Assembly: GCA_948474755.1 (NCBI GenBank)
Contig: CAOLHI010000747.1
Coordinates: 62,001-126,000 of the forward strand
Direction: 5' to 3'
Length of the DNA: 64,000 nucleotides
From: Ctenosaura bakeri
Lineage: Eukaryota; Chordata; Lepidosauria; Squamata; Iguanidae
In this document: positions 10,931 to 22,787 of the stretch, piece after piece
Numbering within the stretch: the first letter of the stretch is position 1
Layout of the letters: every line of letters starts with the position of its first letter
The notes under the pieces: model-generated
The model's database searches: none
What the model was told of the DNA's origin: nothing
The model's input: the letters and a program-made list of their open reading frames with translations, nothing else
Made by a program: the position numbers and the translations under genes

Positions 10931-11990
10931 GCTATCTGTAAGCTTATTATCTCCAGAGTTACCTGGTGATTTCCTGACTATGACCTGGATACGTCTAGAG
11001 GTGTTTTCTGACCTAATTTGCAGTTACATGTATTCACCTGGACTTTTCCTCTTGTCCATACAATCATAGCAGGGCAAGTTTTATATCAAAGCCAATTAAT
11101 ATATTTGCCAATTAAATCATATTTCACCAATTAAACCATATCAAGGTGTGGGAGTGTATAGCCTGGTAACAGCTGTACTGACTGCCATGTTCCTAGAAAG
11201 ACATAAAAGACAATTAGATAGTTTTTTTCTATCTAATCAAAGAAAAAAATCAATGATATGCATAAACAGACTGAGTACCCAGCCTTTTCTAAGAAAGATG
11301 TTAATTAGCCTCACTTGAAAAATGGGATGGAATTTTCTGGGACTATAATACAAAAGATTATCTTGACAATCTCAAATCCTCTCACTTACCACAGTCTGTC
11401 ACTAGTCAGTGCTCATTCTCACACATTCCCGCTATCAAACAGGTGAGGTCATGTTGAAGAGGATTTTTTTTCTCCTTTGATGAGGCTAAATAAACCTCTC
11501 TCACAACGGCAGGGGCTTCCTAAACAAAGAATTAAGCAGAAGTGGAAGGAAGCCTTGTTCTGCCACTCATCATTTATGTAACAGGAAATCAAAAGACATG
11601 GTTTCTTTTGCTAGCTGTATAATTTTCTAGAACGTGAAGAGAATCATCATGAGCTTTCAGATTTGTGATTGCAGAACATCTTAACTGAATGCCAGTTTGT
11701 GTGCGACATTCCTTGCTTACTACAAAGAGAGCATTTGATTCTTTGAGGTGCTTGATTAAAGCTACTTCTGCCTGTCTTCCAGTGAGAAATAGAGAAATGA
11801 AGGCAATTGATCAGTAAGACCAAAAACAACATAATTTAAAATCCTCAGCATGGTTTCTTTACTAGGACCAACTACAACTGCACCATAATATACAAATTCT
11901 TCTCCAGAACTCTTCGTTGAGCTAGATGATTTTAAAAAAATTGAGATAGGAACAGTTGTTTGGCAGTTCCTTAACTGGTAAAAATATCAG
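10931..11990. other. Gene-free stretch, unassigned
   Basis: AT-rich sequence with no recognised repeat family. Only chance frames are present, such as 11647-11832 on the minus strand. Confidence 0.4.
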
Positions 11991-12928
11991 GGCACCAACC
12001 CTGAAAACGGTTAGGGCAACTGTTACCCTGACGACAGACCCCATCTCAGGGAATATAAATTTGATATCAAATATGCCTGCCACGCCAGAGAGGTTGCCTG
12101 GGTGGGTGTGTAGACAAAGAGGTCAAACAACCAAAACTAGGTCAGGCCAAGAAAATCCCTAGTCACGTTTCCCCTAGGAGACCTCAGTCTAAACACATCC
12201 GCATGGACAAAGAGTCCCCAGCCAAAAACAGCCCACTTGAGGGGATTATTGGGTTTTCCCCAGTTGAGCAACTCTGACTTTAGAAAATCCTACACGGCGT
12301 GGTCCATCTGCATGAATCAATCATGAAAACTACCAAGTTGCTATTGTGTGGCATTTCTCCCTCTATTTTGGCCATTGTTCTTCCCGGGAGAGGGCCTGCC
12401 CTCAAGGTACATTCTTCCCTATAAATAGTCCCAGTTTTTGAGGGTCTCTTTGGAGAACTTCCTGCCACACTAGCAGACCAGCACTCTGTTAGCCGAGTGA
12501 TCCCCTCAGCCGCATCTCTTCACTGAGCTCTGCCTTTCTTGCTGCTTCTCAGACTGAAGACTTCAGGATAGGTGCAGTATCACTGCCTTTACACCCTCTC
12601 CTCTGAATCCCCTATCAATTTTCACTTCTTTCCCTTCTCAATAGGCCTTGTGTGCATGAGTCAGTGAGTCCGTTGGTGCGTAAGAATACATTTATTAATA
12701 AAGGCATTTATTAGTATATTTGTCTGGCTTTTCACTTGGCCTGTCCGCGTAAACATTGGGTAAAAGATTCTACTGGGTTACCCTGCCCCTTGTTTTGCCA
12801 TTGCCAGTGCTCTGCTAATTTCCCCAACTTTTGCATCTTGGAGCGAATCACGGTGTCCCCCAAGGGACCCCCAGAAGTCAGGATAACACAACAACTCAGA
12901 AAAGGGTCAAGGCACCAACCCTGAAAAC
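11991..12928 (+). repeat. 18-base direct repeat pair bracketing the LTR
   Basis: GGCACCAACCCTGAAAAC occurs at 11991-12008 and again at 12911-12928. Removing the LTR and one copy of its 4-bp target duplication leaves these as the ends of a tandem duplication with a period of about 48 bases. They are therefore a pre-existing local duplication rather than the target duplication of the LTR. Confidence 0.6.
12021..12888 (+). mobile_element. Solo ERV LTR, family A copy 2
   Basis: The copy is 868 bases long, begins TGTTAC and ends GATAACA. It is flanked by CAAC on both sides (12017-12020 and 12889-12892), a 4-bp target duplication of the kind made by gammaretrovirus-like integrases. A TATA box (ctataaatag, 12419-12428) and a polyadenylation signal (AATAAA, 12697-12702) sit in the expected order. 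No internal retroviral sequence adjoins it, so it is a solo LTR left by recombination between the two LTRs of a provirus. The region 12419-12702 would contain the transcription start and R region. Confidence 0.85.
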
Positions 12929-12939
12929 TTTTAAGGAAA

Positions 12940-13530
12940 ACACATAAGATTAATAAACATAAAACAAAAATGTTAATTAAAAACATTAAAATCCAAGAGA
13001 AAATCCAACTTGGGGAAACATCTGGAATCCAGTGTACTCATAGAGTTAAATATCTGGGAATTCAGGTCACTAATAACAACAATCAACTATTTCAAAATAA
13101 TTATTTAATAATCTGGAAACTGGAGGTTTGGAAACAGTTAGGTTTGTCTTTATTGGGAAAAATATTGTTGTTTAAAATGAGTATTTTACTGTATATGTTA
13201 TTCCTATTCCAAATGATTCCAATAGCCATTCCTTATAGGTGGTTTGAAAACTGCAAAAACAATATAATAAGATTTTTTTGGAATGGGTAAAGTTCAAACA
13301 GATGACAATCTTCAGGAGCGAGGTGGATTTTCTATGCCAGATTTAAGAACATACTATATGGCTATATGGCTGCATGTCTCGTTTGGATAAGACCATGGGT
13401 ATTCCTGAATAATCGACAGCTTTTGGCACTGGAGGAGCATGATCTGCACTTTGGGTTGGCATGCCTACTTATGGCAGAAAGCGTTCCTCCAACATGTAAT
13501 TCGGAAATCTCTTTTTAGGATATGGATAAA
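12940..13530 (+). pseudogene. L1 ORF2 fragment (post-RT region)
   Basis: An open frame at 12970-13290 matches the region after the FADD motif of the full-length L1 (42800-43140). It has RVKYLGIQVTNN, then an LLGKILLFKMSILLYMLFLFQ hydrophobic block, then FFWNG. Weaker similarity continues to about 13530 in other frames. The fragment is truncated at both ends and dead. Confidence 0.75.
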
Positions 13531-14740
13531 GGAAGAACAGTTTATTGAAAGAGGGGAAGGGTTAAATAGGTTTGGAATGACAGTGATCTCATAGAACATA
13601 CAGTGCATGTGCAAGAATATTAAGAATATTTGCTTTCCCAGGACTAGAATTCTGATTCATGGTTGATAATACAGTAACTTCTGGTTAACAATGAACAATG
13701 AACCAGGTATGACACATGCATTCGCTCAGGAGTGAAGTGTAAGAAATATGGTTACAGTGTGCGTTGGGAACACAGGCTGAGAACCTAGGCATTTAGCTTT
13801 GCCAATTAATGTCAGCATAACTTTGAGTAGGGCAAGGGACTGACAACAGGACCCTTTAAAGCTGACTAGAATTCAAAATGGAGGACTTTAGTTAAGCAAA
13901 TAAAAAAAGACAGAGTTTCTTTAGGTTAGAGATTTAAGCAGGCAATATCCCCTGTGAATTAAACTGTCCAGGGCACTGAATCTCCTAACAGCCATGCAGG
14001 GTAGACGGGGCGGGGGGGATGGGAAACACCATCCATTTTGTCTGTACTCTTTCACTGTTAACAACTGTTCCAAGCCCAGGGGTTCCCAGTCAGCCTTGGT
14101 CCCAAGATGGAGAGTGACCGTTGGAGGAGTCACTGGCAGGTCTGCAGGCATCACGTGACATCTCGCAATGGCTGCTGGGATGAAGACAAGATGGAGGATC
14201 CCCACGCCTGGGTAGCAGAGGGCTGGTAGCAACTCAGACCTCTGCCTTTTGCTAAGGAAGGCGCCTGCTATCTTGGCTTGCTCATATTTATTTCACTCCA
14301 AAAATTATCTGTGGCTGTACCTCAGGCAGCTTGGACGGAACAATTAGACCCCTGACTTGAAACTGAGGGGGGTGTATTACAAACAACAATACTGTGCCAG
14401 CGAAGAGTCTGGAATGTGCTATTCATATGGTAAGTTTCAGGGGCTGACATTGCTAAATATATCCTCCTGGGAAGAAACCTCTGCATACTCTGACAAGACA
14501 TCGGGGACAGAGGGTCTCTTACAGCTTTCTTCCAGACATGCCAGTCATCCATGTGCAGATACTTCCTTTTCTCCACGAAGAAAAATATTCACTCACGTGA
14601 GCTCCCCCCCCCCCGTAGTACAAAGTGGTGCAGGCCAGAGATCTCCAGCCACACTTGCTATGACAGCTTTACTGGATGGATTTAGCTAGATGACAAAGGG
14701 TCAATAATACCAGTGGATGGAGCTAAGCCAAACAGCCCTC
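13531..14740. other. Gene-free stretch, unassigned
   Basis: No recognised family. A GC-richer part lies around 14000-14250, with a G run near 14010 and a C run at 14607-14615. Open frames on both strands are short and overlapping, as expected by chance. Confidence 0.4.
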
Positions 14741-14862
14741 CCCAACCTGTACTGCCCAGGGATGTTGGACTGCACCCACCCCGTCTCCACGCTCTCACGA
14801 TGGCTGGGGACGAGGGGAGTTGTGGCCCAGCAAACCTGGAGGGTGCCAGATTGAGAGGCCCG
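14741..14862 (+). mobile_element. hAT-like MITE copy, diverged
   Basis: Imperfect palindrome: 'cctccccaacctg' and 'atgttggactgcac' on the left pair with 'ggggagttgtggcccagcaa' and 'cctggagggtgccag' on the right. This is the arrangement of the hAT-like MITE family also seen at 34.2 and 55.6 kb. Ends and target duplication are not clear. Confidence 0.45.
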
Positions 14863-15109
14863 GTGGTTAGACCCAGTCCCAAGGCAGTCCAGGTTTGTTG
14901 GGCCACCAGGAGAAATATCACAGGCTACCAACCATATCCAGAGAGGGGGTTGCTGCTTCTGATGTCCTTTACTGTCTGCCACAAGAAGATCTCGACTGGC
15001 TGTGCCTAAGGATGGACCTGGTCCTGCTTGACTGGGAGAAACGGACCCCTGGGCCCACAGCCTCGACTTGCAGCCAGGTCTATACACTGCAGCCTCTCCC
15101 TGGCTTCAG

Positions 15110-15240
15110 ATCATAGAATAATAGAATTGGAAGGGTCCACAAGGGCCATCTAGTCCAACCCCCAGCCATGCAGGAAAAGACAATAATGGACTCCCTGAAG
15201 CCCGTTTGATTAAAAGCAAGGTATTCCTAATGCACAAAAC
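15110..15240 (-). mobile_element. CR1 3'-end fragment, reverse
   Basis: Read in reverse it carries the CR1 3' terminus ('ggccctt...ccaattctattattctatgat'), closely matching the end of the CR1 at 32540-32588. Only the last roughly 60-130 bases are present, the usual severe 5' truncation of CR1. Confidence 0.7.
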
Positions 15241-15289
15241 GGAAGCTGTCTAATGCGTATTACTCATCAATCTAGAGTTGTGCTAGAGG

Positions 15290-15450
15290 TGGGTTTTTAA
15301 TTATGTATTTTCACTTTGTTTTACTTCTTTTTTGATTGATTGTGTTTTAACTTTTGCATTCTGTGGTTTCTAATGTATTTAATTGTAGTAAAACACTTTG
15401 AGCCCCAACTTAGGAGAAAGTGGATTTAAATAAAGATAATGATGATGATG
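15290..15450 (+). repeat. LINE/SINE 3' tail remnant
   Basis: A T-rich stretch is followed by 'aaaacactttgagcccc', 'ggagaaagtggatttaaataaa' and a gat/aat-type microsatellite. This is the layout of a retroposon 3' tail ('...ggcgggatataaataaa'). The SINE at 45.1-45.3 kb and the insert at 39.56-39.63 kb show related ends. The body is too diverged to name. Confidence 0.4.
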
Positions 15451-16740
15451 GCAGCTCATCATTTAATCTTGATTCATTGCTGTACCTTTCCCCTCAAAGT
15501 CTGACTACTTACTAAGTTAAATCCTACAAACCCCAATGAGCACCTTTCATTGGATAACGAATCCTGGCATTCTGCAGAATCTGGTGTGTCAGTTATTGAA
15601 ATGTGTTGTTCTTTCCATCTTCATGAATGACGGATGATAGGAAACAGCTCTATACTTTGAACGATATCCCCTTGGAGAGTTAAGAGCAAGTGACACATTC
15701 CCAATCTTTCAATGTGTAAGGGTAATTATGGGAGTACTCCCATTTGTTTTAATGGTAGCCACATGGTAAATTTCCATCTGATTGGACTATGGCTCTCAGC
15801 CACCATCTGATTGCACAAGACAGTCTGTGGATGAAAGGCTTGCTAATGGACATTAACTTCCACAGGAAATAGTGTGATAGACTCAGAATTCACACTCCGT
15901 GCACTGATTTTTGAGTCACCACAAAACACCACAAAATAGAACAAAGACCTCTGGAATAAATCATTTGATGGCAAAGATGCTCAGCTGGAGTCAAAACATT
16001 CATATTGCTTGAAGAATAAAAATCAGCCTTTGAGGTTTTGCTTCACTTCTGGTCTATGATATTTTCCTGCCTGAGATGAAGTACAAGATGATGTCTTCTT
16101 CCTAATCCACAGAAGGTGACTGCACCGGCTGTTGACTCTTACCTCAGTATCACTGATGGGACAGCGATCTCCATGGTGGCTGAGGCAGCAAGGGTTGGTG
16201 GTATGATATATACAGAGGGAAACAGCCAGAAAATTCAGGCTGAACTGTTGGGAGGTTCCCACTACTGCCCCCAAGCATCTGCTGCTGGATACATTCACCC
16301 CACTGCCTGTCATGGTAGGTGCTGTTTTTCTCTGTACAATATAATACTAGTATAAAGTTTTTCATCATAGCCCTGGATTTCTCTGTTTTATCTATTTTAC
16401 CTGCAGAGAAAGGAAAGTTCTGTGGAGTGTGGCTTGGTTCAGTTAGTCAAGATCTGTCTGCTAGAACATAATCTACTACATCTATCTATATACTACATCA
16501 TCTACTACTACTACATCTGCTACATCAGGTTGTGTTGTTCCCCTCCATGTGTTTAAGGCAAAGCGACCATACCCGGTCCCAACACTTCAAGAGATGAAAA
16601 CCAGGACGTGCGTGGTCAAGCCACCTCAACAGTGTGGTCATGATGGCAAAAGTTATTAATAAGGAACAACACATAACTGGGAAAGCCTGTAGCAGTCTGC
16701 TTTTGCTTCAGCCTACTGAGAATGACAAGACTCTGCCCCC
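15451..16740. other. Gene-free stretch, unassigned
   Basis: No recognised repeat or gene. There is an imperfect CTA/CAT-rich patch at 16470-16525. The open frames at 16023-16368 on both strands overlap one another and look like chance. Confidence 0.4.
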
Positions 16741-16872
16741 TCCTCTCCCTTGCCCCCCTGTTGGGTCCTTTATTGCAAATTAATTTTGCAGTTTGATCTC
16801 AATTTGCAGCTGCTGAAGTAGGCTAGGGCAGAGGGGCTAAGAGGGAGGAGAAGAGAGAAACTGGGACATTTT
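16741..16872 (+). repeat. Interspersed repeat X, copy 2, left part
   Basis: Matches 500-610 and the reverse complement of the right half of 22788-22960. It runs up to 'gggacatttt', where the LTR at 16873 interrupts it. Repeat X resumes at 17787. Confidence 0.65.
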
Positions 16873-17786
16873 TGTTACTCCACTGGAGAAACCCTATCCC
16901 AGGGTCTACAATTTTGATATTAAAATATGATTCTGTGTGCTAGAGAGGTCCCCCAAAGGGGCACATAGGCAGGCAGCAACGGTCAAAGACCGAAAACCAG
17001 GTCAGGGCAGTAAAATCCTCAGTCACGTAGTCCCAGGAGACCTCAAGATGTGTAAACCCACAATAAACAAAGGGTCCTCAGCCCTGAGAAGCTGACTTGA
17101 GGGGATTAGCGTGTCTGCCCCAAGTTGAGCAAATATTCCATCAGGTGAGGACCATTTACATGAAGTCACACCACAAAACACAGCCAAAGATCCTGAGACT
17201 TTGGCAACACCTTGCAATCCCATCACATAAAGGAAATTGCCATAGTGGAGCTTCATTATCGCTCCAACACCCATTGTTCTCCCCGGGAAAGGCTTAGTCC
17301 TCCGGGTACTTTTCCCCTACAAATAGTCCCAGTTTTTAAGTGGTTCTTTGGATCACTCCTGGTCACCCCAGTAGACTGTTGCTCCATCTGTTGAGTGATC
17401 CCCTCAGCCCTCTTCATACTGAGTCTCACTTCTCTGCTGTTTTTCACGGACCAAGGACTTCGGGACAAAGGTGCAGTATCACCCCAGCTACAACCCCCTT
17501 CAATATTCCCCTATGCAGTTTCCTCTCTTTTGCTTCTCACTAGGTCTTGAGTGAATGTGTGAGTGATTGCGTTGCTGTGTGAGACTTTTCATCAAATAAA
17601 ATAATTTATTGGACATTTTTGTTTGGTTTTTGACTTGGCCTGACCCCGTAAAAACTGGGCAAAAAGACCCCGCTAGGTTACTCTGCCTCTCGCATTGCTA
17701 TTGCTTGTGCTCTGGCTAGTTTCCATTCCCCATCACGTGGAGCACATTGAGGTGTCCCCCAAGGGACCCCAGAAATCAGGGTAACA
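16873..17786 (+). mobile_element. Solo ERV LTR, family A copy 3, inserted in repeat X
   Basis: The copy is 914 bases long, with perfect 6-base inverted ends (TGTTAC...GTAACA) and a TTTT target duplication (16869-16872 and 17787-17790). The uninterrupted repeat X at 22.8 kb shows the empty site (gggacattttaaaa). The TATA position is altered here (ctacaaatag near 17318). A polyadenylation signal AATAAA is at 17595-17600. No internal viral sequence is attached, so this is a solo LTR. Confidence 0.9.
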
Positions 17787-17965
17787 TTTTAAAAGCAGCT
17801 GAAAAAGTGGGACAGCAGAAGATTAATTGGAACTGTCCCTGCCACAATAGAACAATTGGAAGGTATAGAGCAACTAGAGGTACACCTCTATACAACCTAA
17901 AGTAGGTTGGCTCAGCATACCCCAGGGTATGTAGAGCTCTGCCTTCCAATAGAGGGGAATATCCA
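17787..17965 (+). repeat. Interspersed repeat X, copy 2, right part
   Basis: Continues repeat X after the LTR: 'ttttaaaagcagctgaaaaagtgg', 'agattaattggaact', 'acacctctata'. It aligns with 615-790. Confidence 0.65.
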
Positions 17966-18592
17966 GAAAAATCTCTAGAGGAATGACTAGGACATTGCTA
18001 ATGCTGCCCTTTTAATGTCTGTCATCTGAAACAATTATCTTGTTTGGCCTAATGGTAAAGCTGTCCCAGAGTCCAGTGTTTTTGTTGCTGCTGTTGCTAT
18101 TGTTGTTCTTATTTCCATTAAAAAATCTTACAGATTCTATCTGTAGTTTCAGGAAAAGGTCAAAACAATTCTGAACCTTCAGTTCATAGATTACAGAGCT
18201 GGAAATGAGCCAGTGGGTCATCTGAGAGGGCATAGGGAGCCCGGTTTCATTATCTTAAAAGTTGGGCAGCTCCATCTGAGAGAAGGTGCTGATTTATTTT
18301 AACAAGTTTATGTTAATCCTGTCCATCTGACAGCCAGATTTCCCTTGCTGAATGCTATATGTCAGATGGTGCACCTATCTTTGCGCTTTGTGCAAATGGG
18401 TGAAAAAAATCCTGGAAAGGGCAATTTAATGAAATCCACACCTTAATGGACTTGTTGCTTAAATTAAGTGAGAGTTGAAAGTGCTCCTGCTGCCTTGTTA
18501 ATTCTATCACACACTATTATTGTTGTAAATAAATAGTCTCCTGATATGCATATGTTTTCTCCAATGTGCACTCTCCATTCTTGCATTTCTAT
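17966..18592. other. Gene-free stretch, unassigned
   Basis: No recognised element. A short GTT/GCT-rich patch lies near 18080-18110. Confidence 0.4.
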
Positions 18593-18697
18593 ATGTGTGT
18601 GTCCATACATGCCTTCCAATTACCTGTTGACTTATGGTGACTCCATGAATTTCATATGGTTTTCTTAGGCAAGGGGTATTCAGAGGTTGTTTCTCTC
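18593..18697 (-). mobile_element. 5S-derived SINE, 3' part, reverse
   Basis: The tail reads in reverse as 'atgaaattcatggagtcaccataagtcaacaggtaattggaaggcatg', matching the tails of the 5S-derived SINEs at 28.1, 36.4 and 55.0 kb. The 5S-like head is missing. Confidence 0.65.
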
Positions 18698-18735
18698 ATC
18701 CTATACAGACCTATCAATTTTGCAAACTGGAGTAG

Positions 18736-18990
18736 GTGATGCAAAGCATTCTGTACTTTGCAATCACTTGGTCACTTCTAATGCTGCTTCCTGACATTAA
18801 GGGATCAAGCCAAGATATGGAAACTGTGAGCACAGAAATATCAGTTTCAGAGTCAGTCAAATATTCCTTTTGTAAAAGAAAATCTAATGACAACAACATG
18901 TTTCTTAATTGTGGTGAAACAGGAAAGTTCAAATGTATGCAATGTGGCAGTTGGATACATTGCAACTTGCAAATAAATGAGATTTCTTAA
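18736..18990 (+). pseudogene. Possible zinc-motif transposase remnant
   Basis: An 84-codon frame carries CGETGKFKCMQCGSWIHC at 18910-18963. The spacing (C-x2-C-x2-W-x-H-C) resembles the C-terminal Cys/His motif of some pogo-like DDE transposases and a degenerate PHD finger. Nothing upstream in the frame resembles a catalytic domain, and there is no splice context. A chance frame cannot be excluded. Identification is tentative. Confidence 0.25.
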
Positions 18991-19732
18991 AATGCTTTCT
19001 TCTCTTTCCATTAAGGTGTTATTTTTTTAGAGAAGAATCACAACATTACTCTGATATAGTGAAATTTGGCTCTATCCATTACCACTTCTGAAGACAATCC
19101 AACTTCCTTTTTTGTGTGTAGGCTTTGGACTGAGTAATTAAGTTCTTGTTTGATTTGGATGTTACTCTTTAATTCAGAACTAGAGTGAGGGGGGGGGGGA
19201 TGAAAATCTCTGAAGATTCTTTCTCAGGAAAGGCATCCAAGGGGTGAGGGCTAAATGAAATCGAGGCTTCCAACATGAGTTCTTAAAGTATTTTAGCATA
19301 TCTCCTCAAGAGCATTAAGAGATAAATACAGATGTCAACTTGTATATGAACACCATTGTTTCTTTGTTTTACAAAGGAAATTTTGTTATGTAGCATGTTA
19401 GAATAAAGGATTCAGTTTTCCAAACTATGCTATGAGTGTCTACAAACATTCATGCAGATCCATCAAAGGTGATCTAGGTATGCAACAGAAGTAGAGGTCC
19501 AATTGGATTGGTCCACTGATGGAACTACTTTCAACAGCAGAACCAAGAGAGTGGCAATTCTCCTTCCCCACTTCAGGTTCCCATGCATCCTGAAAACTTG
19601 TTCCGCAGAGCAGGAAAACTGGACCAGGTTTCTGGGTGGTATGGAGACCTGTTTGTGGCAAGTAAAAGAAATTCTCAATATACACATGGCTGGCCAATAG
19701 TACAATACTATATTAAGCCACAGTAATACATA
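18991..19732. other. Gene-free stretch, unassigned
   Basis: No recognised family. There is a G run at 19190-19199. Overlapping chance frames occur on both strands around 19440-19740. Confidence 0.4.
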
Positions 19733-19935
19733 GCCTAGCATGGTGTAGTGGTTTGAGCATTAGACTACAAACCTGGAGACAAGGGTTCGATTCTCCATAG
19801 AAACCCACTGAGTGACCTTGGGCGCATCACACACTCTCAGCCCTAGAAAACCCTAGGTTCACCTTAGGGTCATCATAAGTCAGAAATGAGTTAAAGGCGC
19901 ACAGCAACAACAACAGCAACAGCAACAACAGCGAC
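19733..19935 (+). mobile_element. Sauria-type tRNA-derived SINE
   Basis: The tRNA-like head has an A-box region (tggtgtagtgg, about 19741-19751) and a B box (gggttcgattctcc, 19783-19796) suited to RNA polymerase III. The body contains 'accttgggc' and 'ctctcagccctagaaaa'. The tail is 'catcataagtcagaaatgag' followed by (aac)n. It is one of the better-preserved SINEs here. Confidence 0.85.
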
Positions 19936-22309
19936 ACACAGCAGATAGGGAGACTGCATCCAGCTTATAGCATGGAGAATGGCTACATCCTGCAGATGTG
20001 GTGATTCACCACATCCTGTGATGATTCTGCATCCCACATGATCGAATGAATAAACAGTCAATGCTGGTGACTTTAGCAATACCAATCCCCAGTCTGATGT
20101 ATTAGTAGTGTTTATTCTAGTCCACTATCTGAACTTTGTCCTGTCTGATCTCTGTACCTCCATGGAAATATAGACAGTCTCTTGGCTATTCTGGTCCCAG
20201 GCCACTTAAGGCTTTATGTTGGACTTTGCTTTCACCAATTAGTGGTAGCAGCATATTAAAAAAATACGCATGCCTGGATATTTTAGAAAATTCTATTCTT
20301 TAGTCCATTGTTTCAGTAACATTTTCTGATGAAGAGAGCTTTCTTTCCATCCTAGGATATTGCTATGTAGTATTTTAAAATGACATTCCAACTGTCCCCT
20401 TTATTCATTTGTTGCTTCAATTTGCTTCAGCTCTCCAGGGGATCTATATATTTGCCTAGTTAGTTTTTGCCTTCTCTCCCAGTAAGTGTAGAGCCAGGAC
20501 TCACCCTCCACTCTGCTCTGCATCCACATTTAGGCTAGAAGCAAGTAGGCTAGATTAAATGATCCTTATCCCATCTGCCTAAGTAAGTGAGAAGGAATAA
20601 CCCCTTCATTTCACCTTGATATGGGAACAGCTCATTTAGCTAAGTTTTCTTTCTTTATTTCCAAACAGGAAAATATATTCTCCATGTGTATGTGTTTGAA
20701 TGCCATGCTATGGGCTACTGTGGTCCTGCATTCTAACTGAGGAGTAAGCAACTGTGGCAGGTGTGGTATCCAGTTTCCTGCCCTAGCACATGGTATAAGC
20801 AGTGTTAAACAGTGCAATATTAAGCAGTGCAAGGGAGCCTGTGAGCAGTTCATAAGGAGAATTGCCACCCTTGGAGAAGGAATTTAGGCTTTTGTGCTAG
20901 AAAAGAGACAGTTCAGGCTTGTGTGGAGCCACAGAAACAGTCTTGGGGTAGCATTGATCCAAAGATCTTACTCTGCCCACTCCATCTCCTATCCACTATC
21001 CCACATTGTCTCTCAGTTTGGAAAATTACAGTTCTATACCCACGTTACAACTCTTACATGTGAGAAAGGTTGCACTCTTTAGACAGTTGATTATGCATTG
21101 CTTTGGAAGTATTGCTGTTGCATGAGATGGAGTTGGTCCCACATTCCTGTGGGCCCCTCGCATGTTCAGAAGTGAACACCTAACGAGGAATTACCATGAA
21201 TGCAATACTAGTTACTCCATTAAGCAATTAATGTTTGGCATTGATTGAGGTAAGAGACCTGATCTATTCAGAGAAACCTTAAAAATGACAGTTTTTCCAA
21301 ATACACTGTAACTAATTTGTAGTAGTTAAAAGCTAGAGGAAAAAGTCAAAGAGAGAGAGAGAGTTTCCGATTCTTTTTCTTTTTTTTTTAATCTCTTCAA
21401 AGTTCAAAACATCCAAGAGGATCAACAGAGAAAGTTTGTGTTAGTCATGATCTTTCTTTGGATAGCTTATTCCCTAAGACAGTGGAAGTTTTGATGTCTT
21501 ACATGCTCTCAGCAGGAATTGGCACCATGATACAAGAGATTAGTGGAGCTTCACTGACAAAGAAACGTAAACCAAAGGGAATAGAAAGAAAACAACTATT
21601 CTTATCCAGATCATCTCAGTGTTAATTATCTCAGCTCTTTATACCTTATTGTAAACAAACATATTTCAAAAGTATGAATTAAAGAGGCTGTTAAATGTAG
21701 GCAGTCCATTCAACAGCAATTGCTACTTTTACAATTAGCTTCTTAAAGTGATTAAGTAACACCTGGTTTCTTAGCAATAAAGATTTTAGAGACCCAGTCA
21801 CCCCCTTGTTCCCCCCCTGCTGCATCTTTTTTTTTCTTCTTTTTTTCTTTTTTTTTCTTTTTACTCATTCTAGGCTTACAATATAATACTGGATACAATC
21901 ACAAATACTGGAACACAACAAACGAAGCAAGGCTGCAAGTGAGCTTATGTAGTAAGGTGGAATTTATGTAATAATGGCATTGCACAGATCTGTGCCAAAT
22001 GGGCAGATGCACAGAAGGCATTTCAAAGTACTTTCTACCAGAATTTGGATAAGATTATTTTTGGACTACAGCTCCTACCTTCAACCAGCAGGATGAGGGA
22101 CTCTGGGAGCTGCAATTTTTTTTAAAAGGGAAATAAACTTGCTATTTTTTATTTTATCTAATCCCCTTTTGAAGTTTCACTCCCAAATAGTTTTATAGCA
22201 ATTCCATAACTCAAGTTATGTAGTTTTATCTTGAGCATCTCATTCTCCCTTTTTCTCTTGGTATTCAGCCATCCCCAAATCATGTTGTTGTGGCTTTCTG
22301 TGCCTGCAC
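19936..22309. other. Gene-free stretch, unassigned
   Basis: No gene recognised. Around 22070-22130 there is a short MITE-like palindrome (ggactacagctcc ... gggagctgcaa). A pyrimidine-rich run lies at 21825-21862 and a (GA)n patch at 21348-21362. Confidence 0.4.
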
Positions 22310-22465
22310 TACACAGTTACAGCAGTTTGATACAACTTTAATGATCATACATCCATTCTAAAAAGTCTTGATTTGTAGTTTGCTGAGGTAGTTAGAATTC
22401 TCTACCAGAGAGCTCTAGTCCACTTTGTTGAGCTACAGCACTGGAATTCTCAAGCAAAGAACTGT
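22310..22465 (+). mobile_element. Family P MITE, diverged fragment
   Basis: 'agttacagcagtttgatacaacttta', 'gatttgtagtttg', 'agaattctctaccagagagctct' and 'gagctacagcactgg' follow the order of family P elements at 5.0 and 25.8 kb. Ends are degraded. Confidence 0.4.
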
Positions 22466-22787
22466 ACTGAGACAAAGCCCTGATTTCATAGGACAAAGAC
22501 ACAGCAATTCAAGTGTGTAGGGTAGATATTTAACACTGTAAAAGTGTGGCCTTTACTCTCTCTCTCCCTGGCAAAGACTGCAATATCTCTTGCAGAAATT
22601 ACTGTCTTCTCTACTCCTTGTTTGTCTCACCTTCGTTTGTCCTGTCAAGTCCATCCAGCACATTGCTGCCGATATCATTTACCTGCCTCATCATTCTCAT
22701 CATGTGCCAGCTTTCTGGCCTTGAGCAGATCATCTAAGACACAGTGGGGGGATGCTCAGAAACACTCCATCATTTGGCTTGAAAAGG

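Noticed and set aside
12021..17786. One provirus bounded by the LTRs at 12.0 and 16.9 kb
   Set aside because: Each LTR has its own different 4-bp duplication (CAAC and TTTT), and the DNA between contains L1, CR1 and unrelated sequence instead of retroviral genes.
19733..19810. Genuine tRNA gene
   Set aside because: The A and B boxes are present, but the sequence cannot fold into a complete cloverleaf and runs into a SINE body and (aac)n tail.
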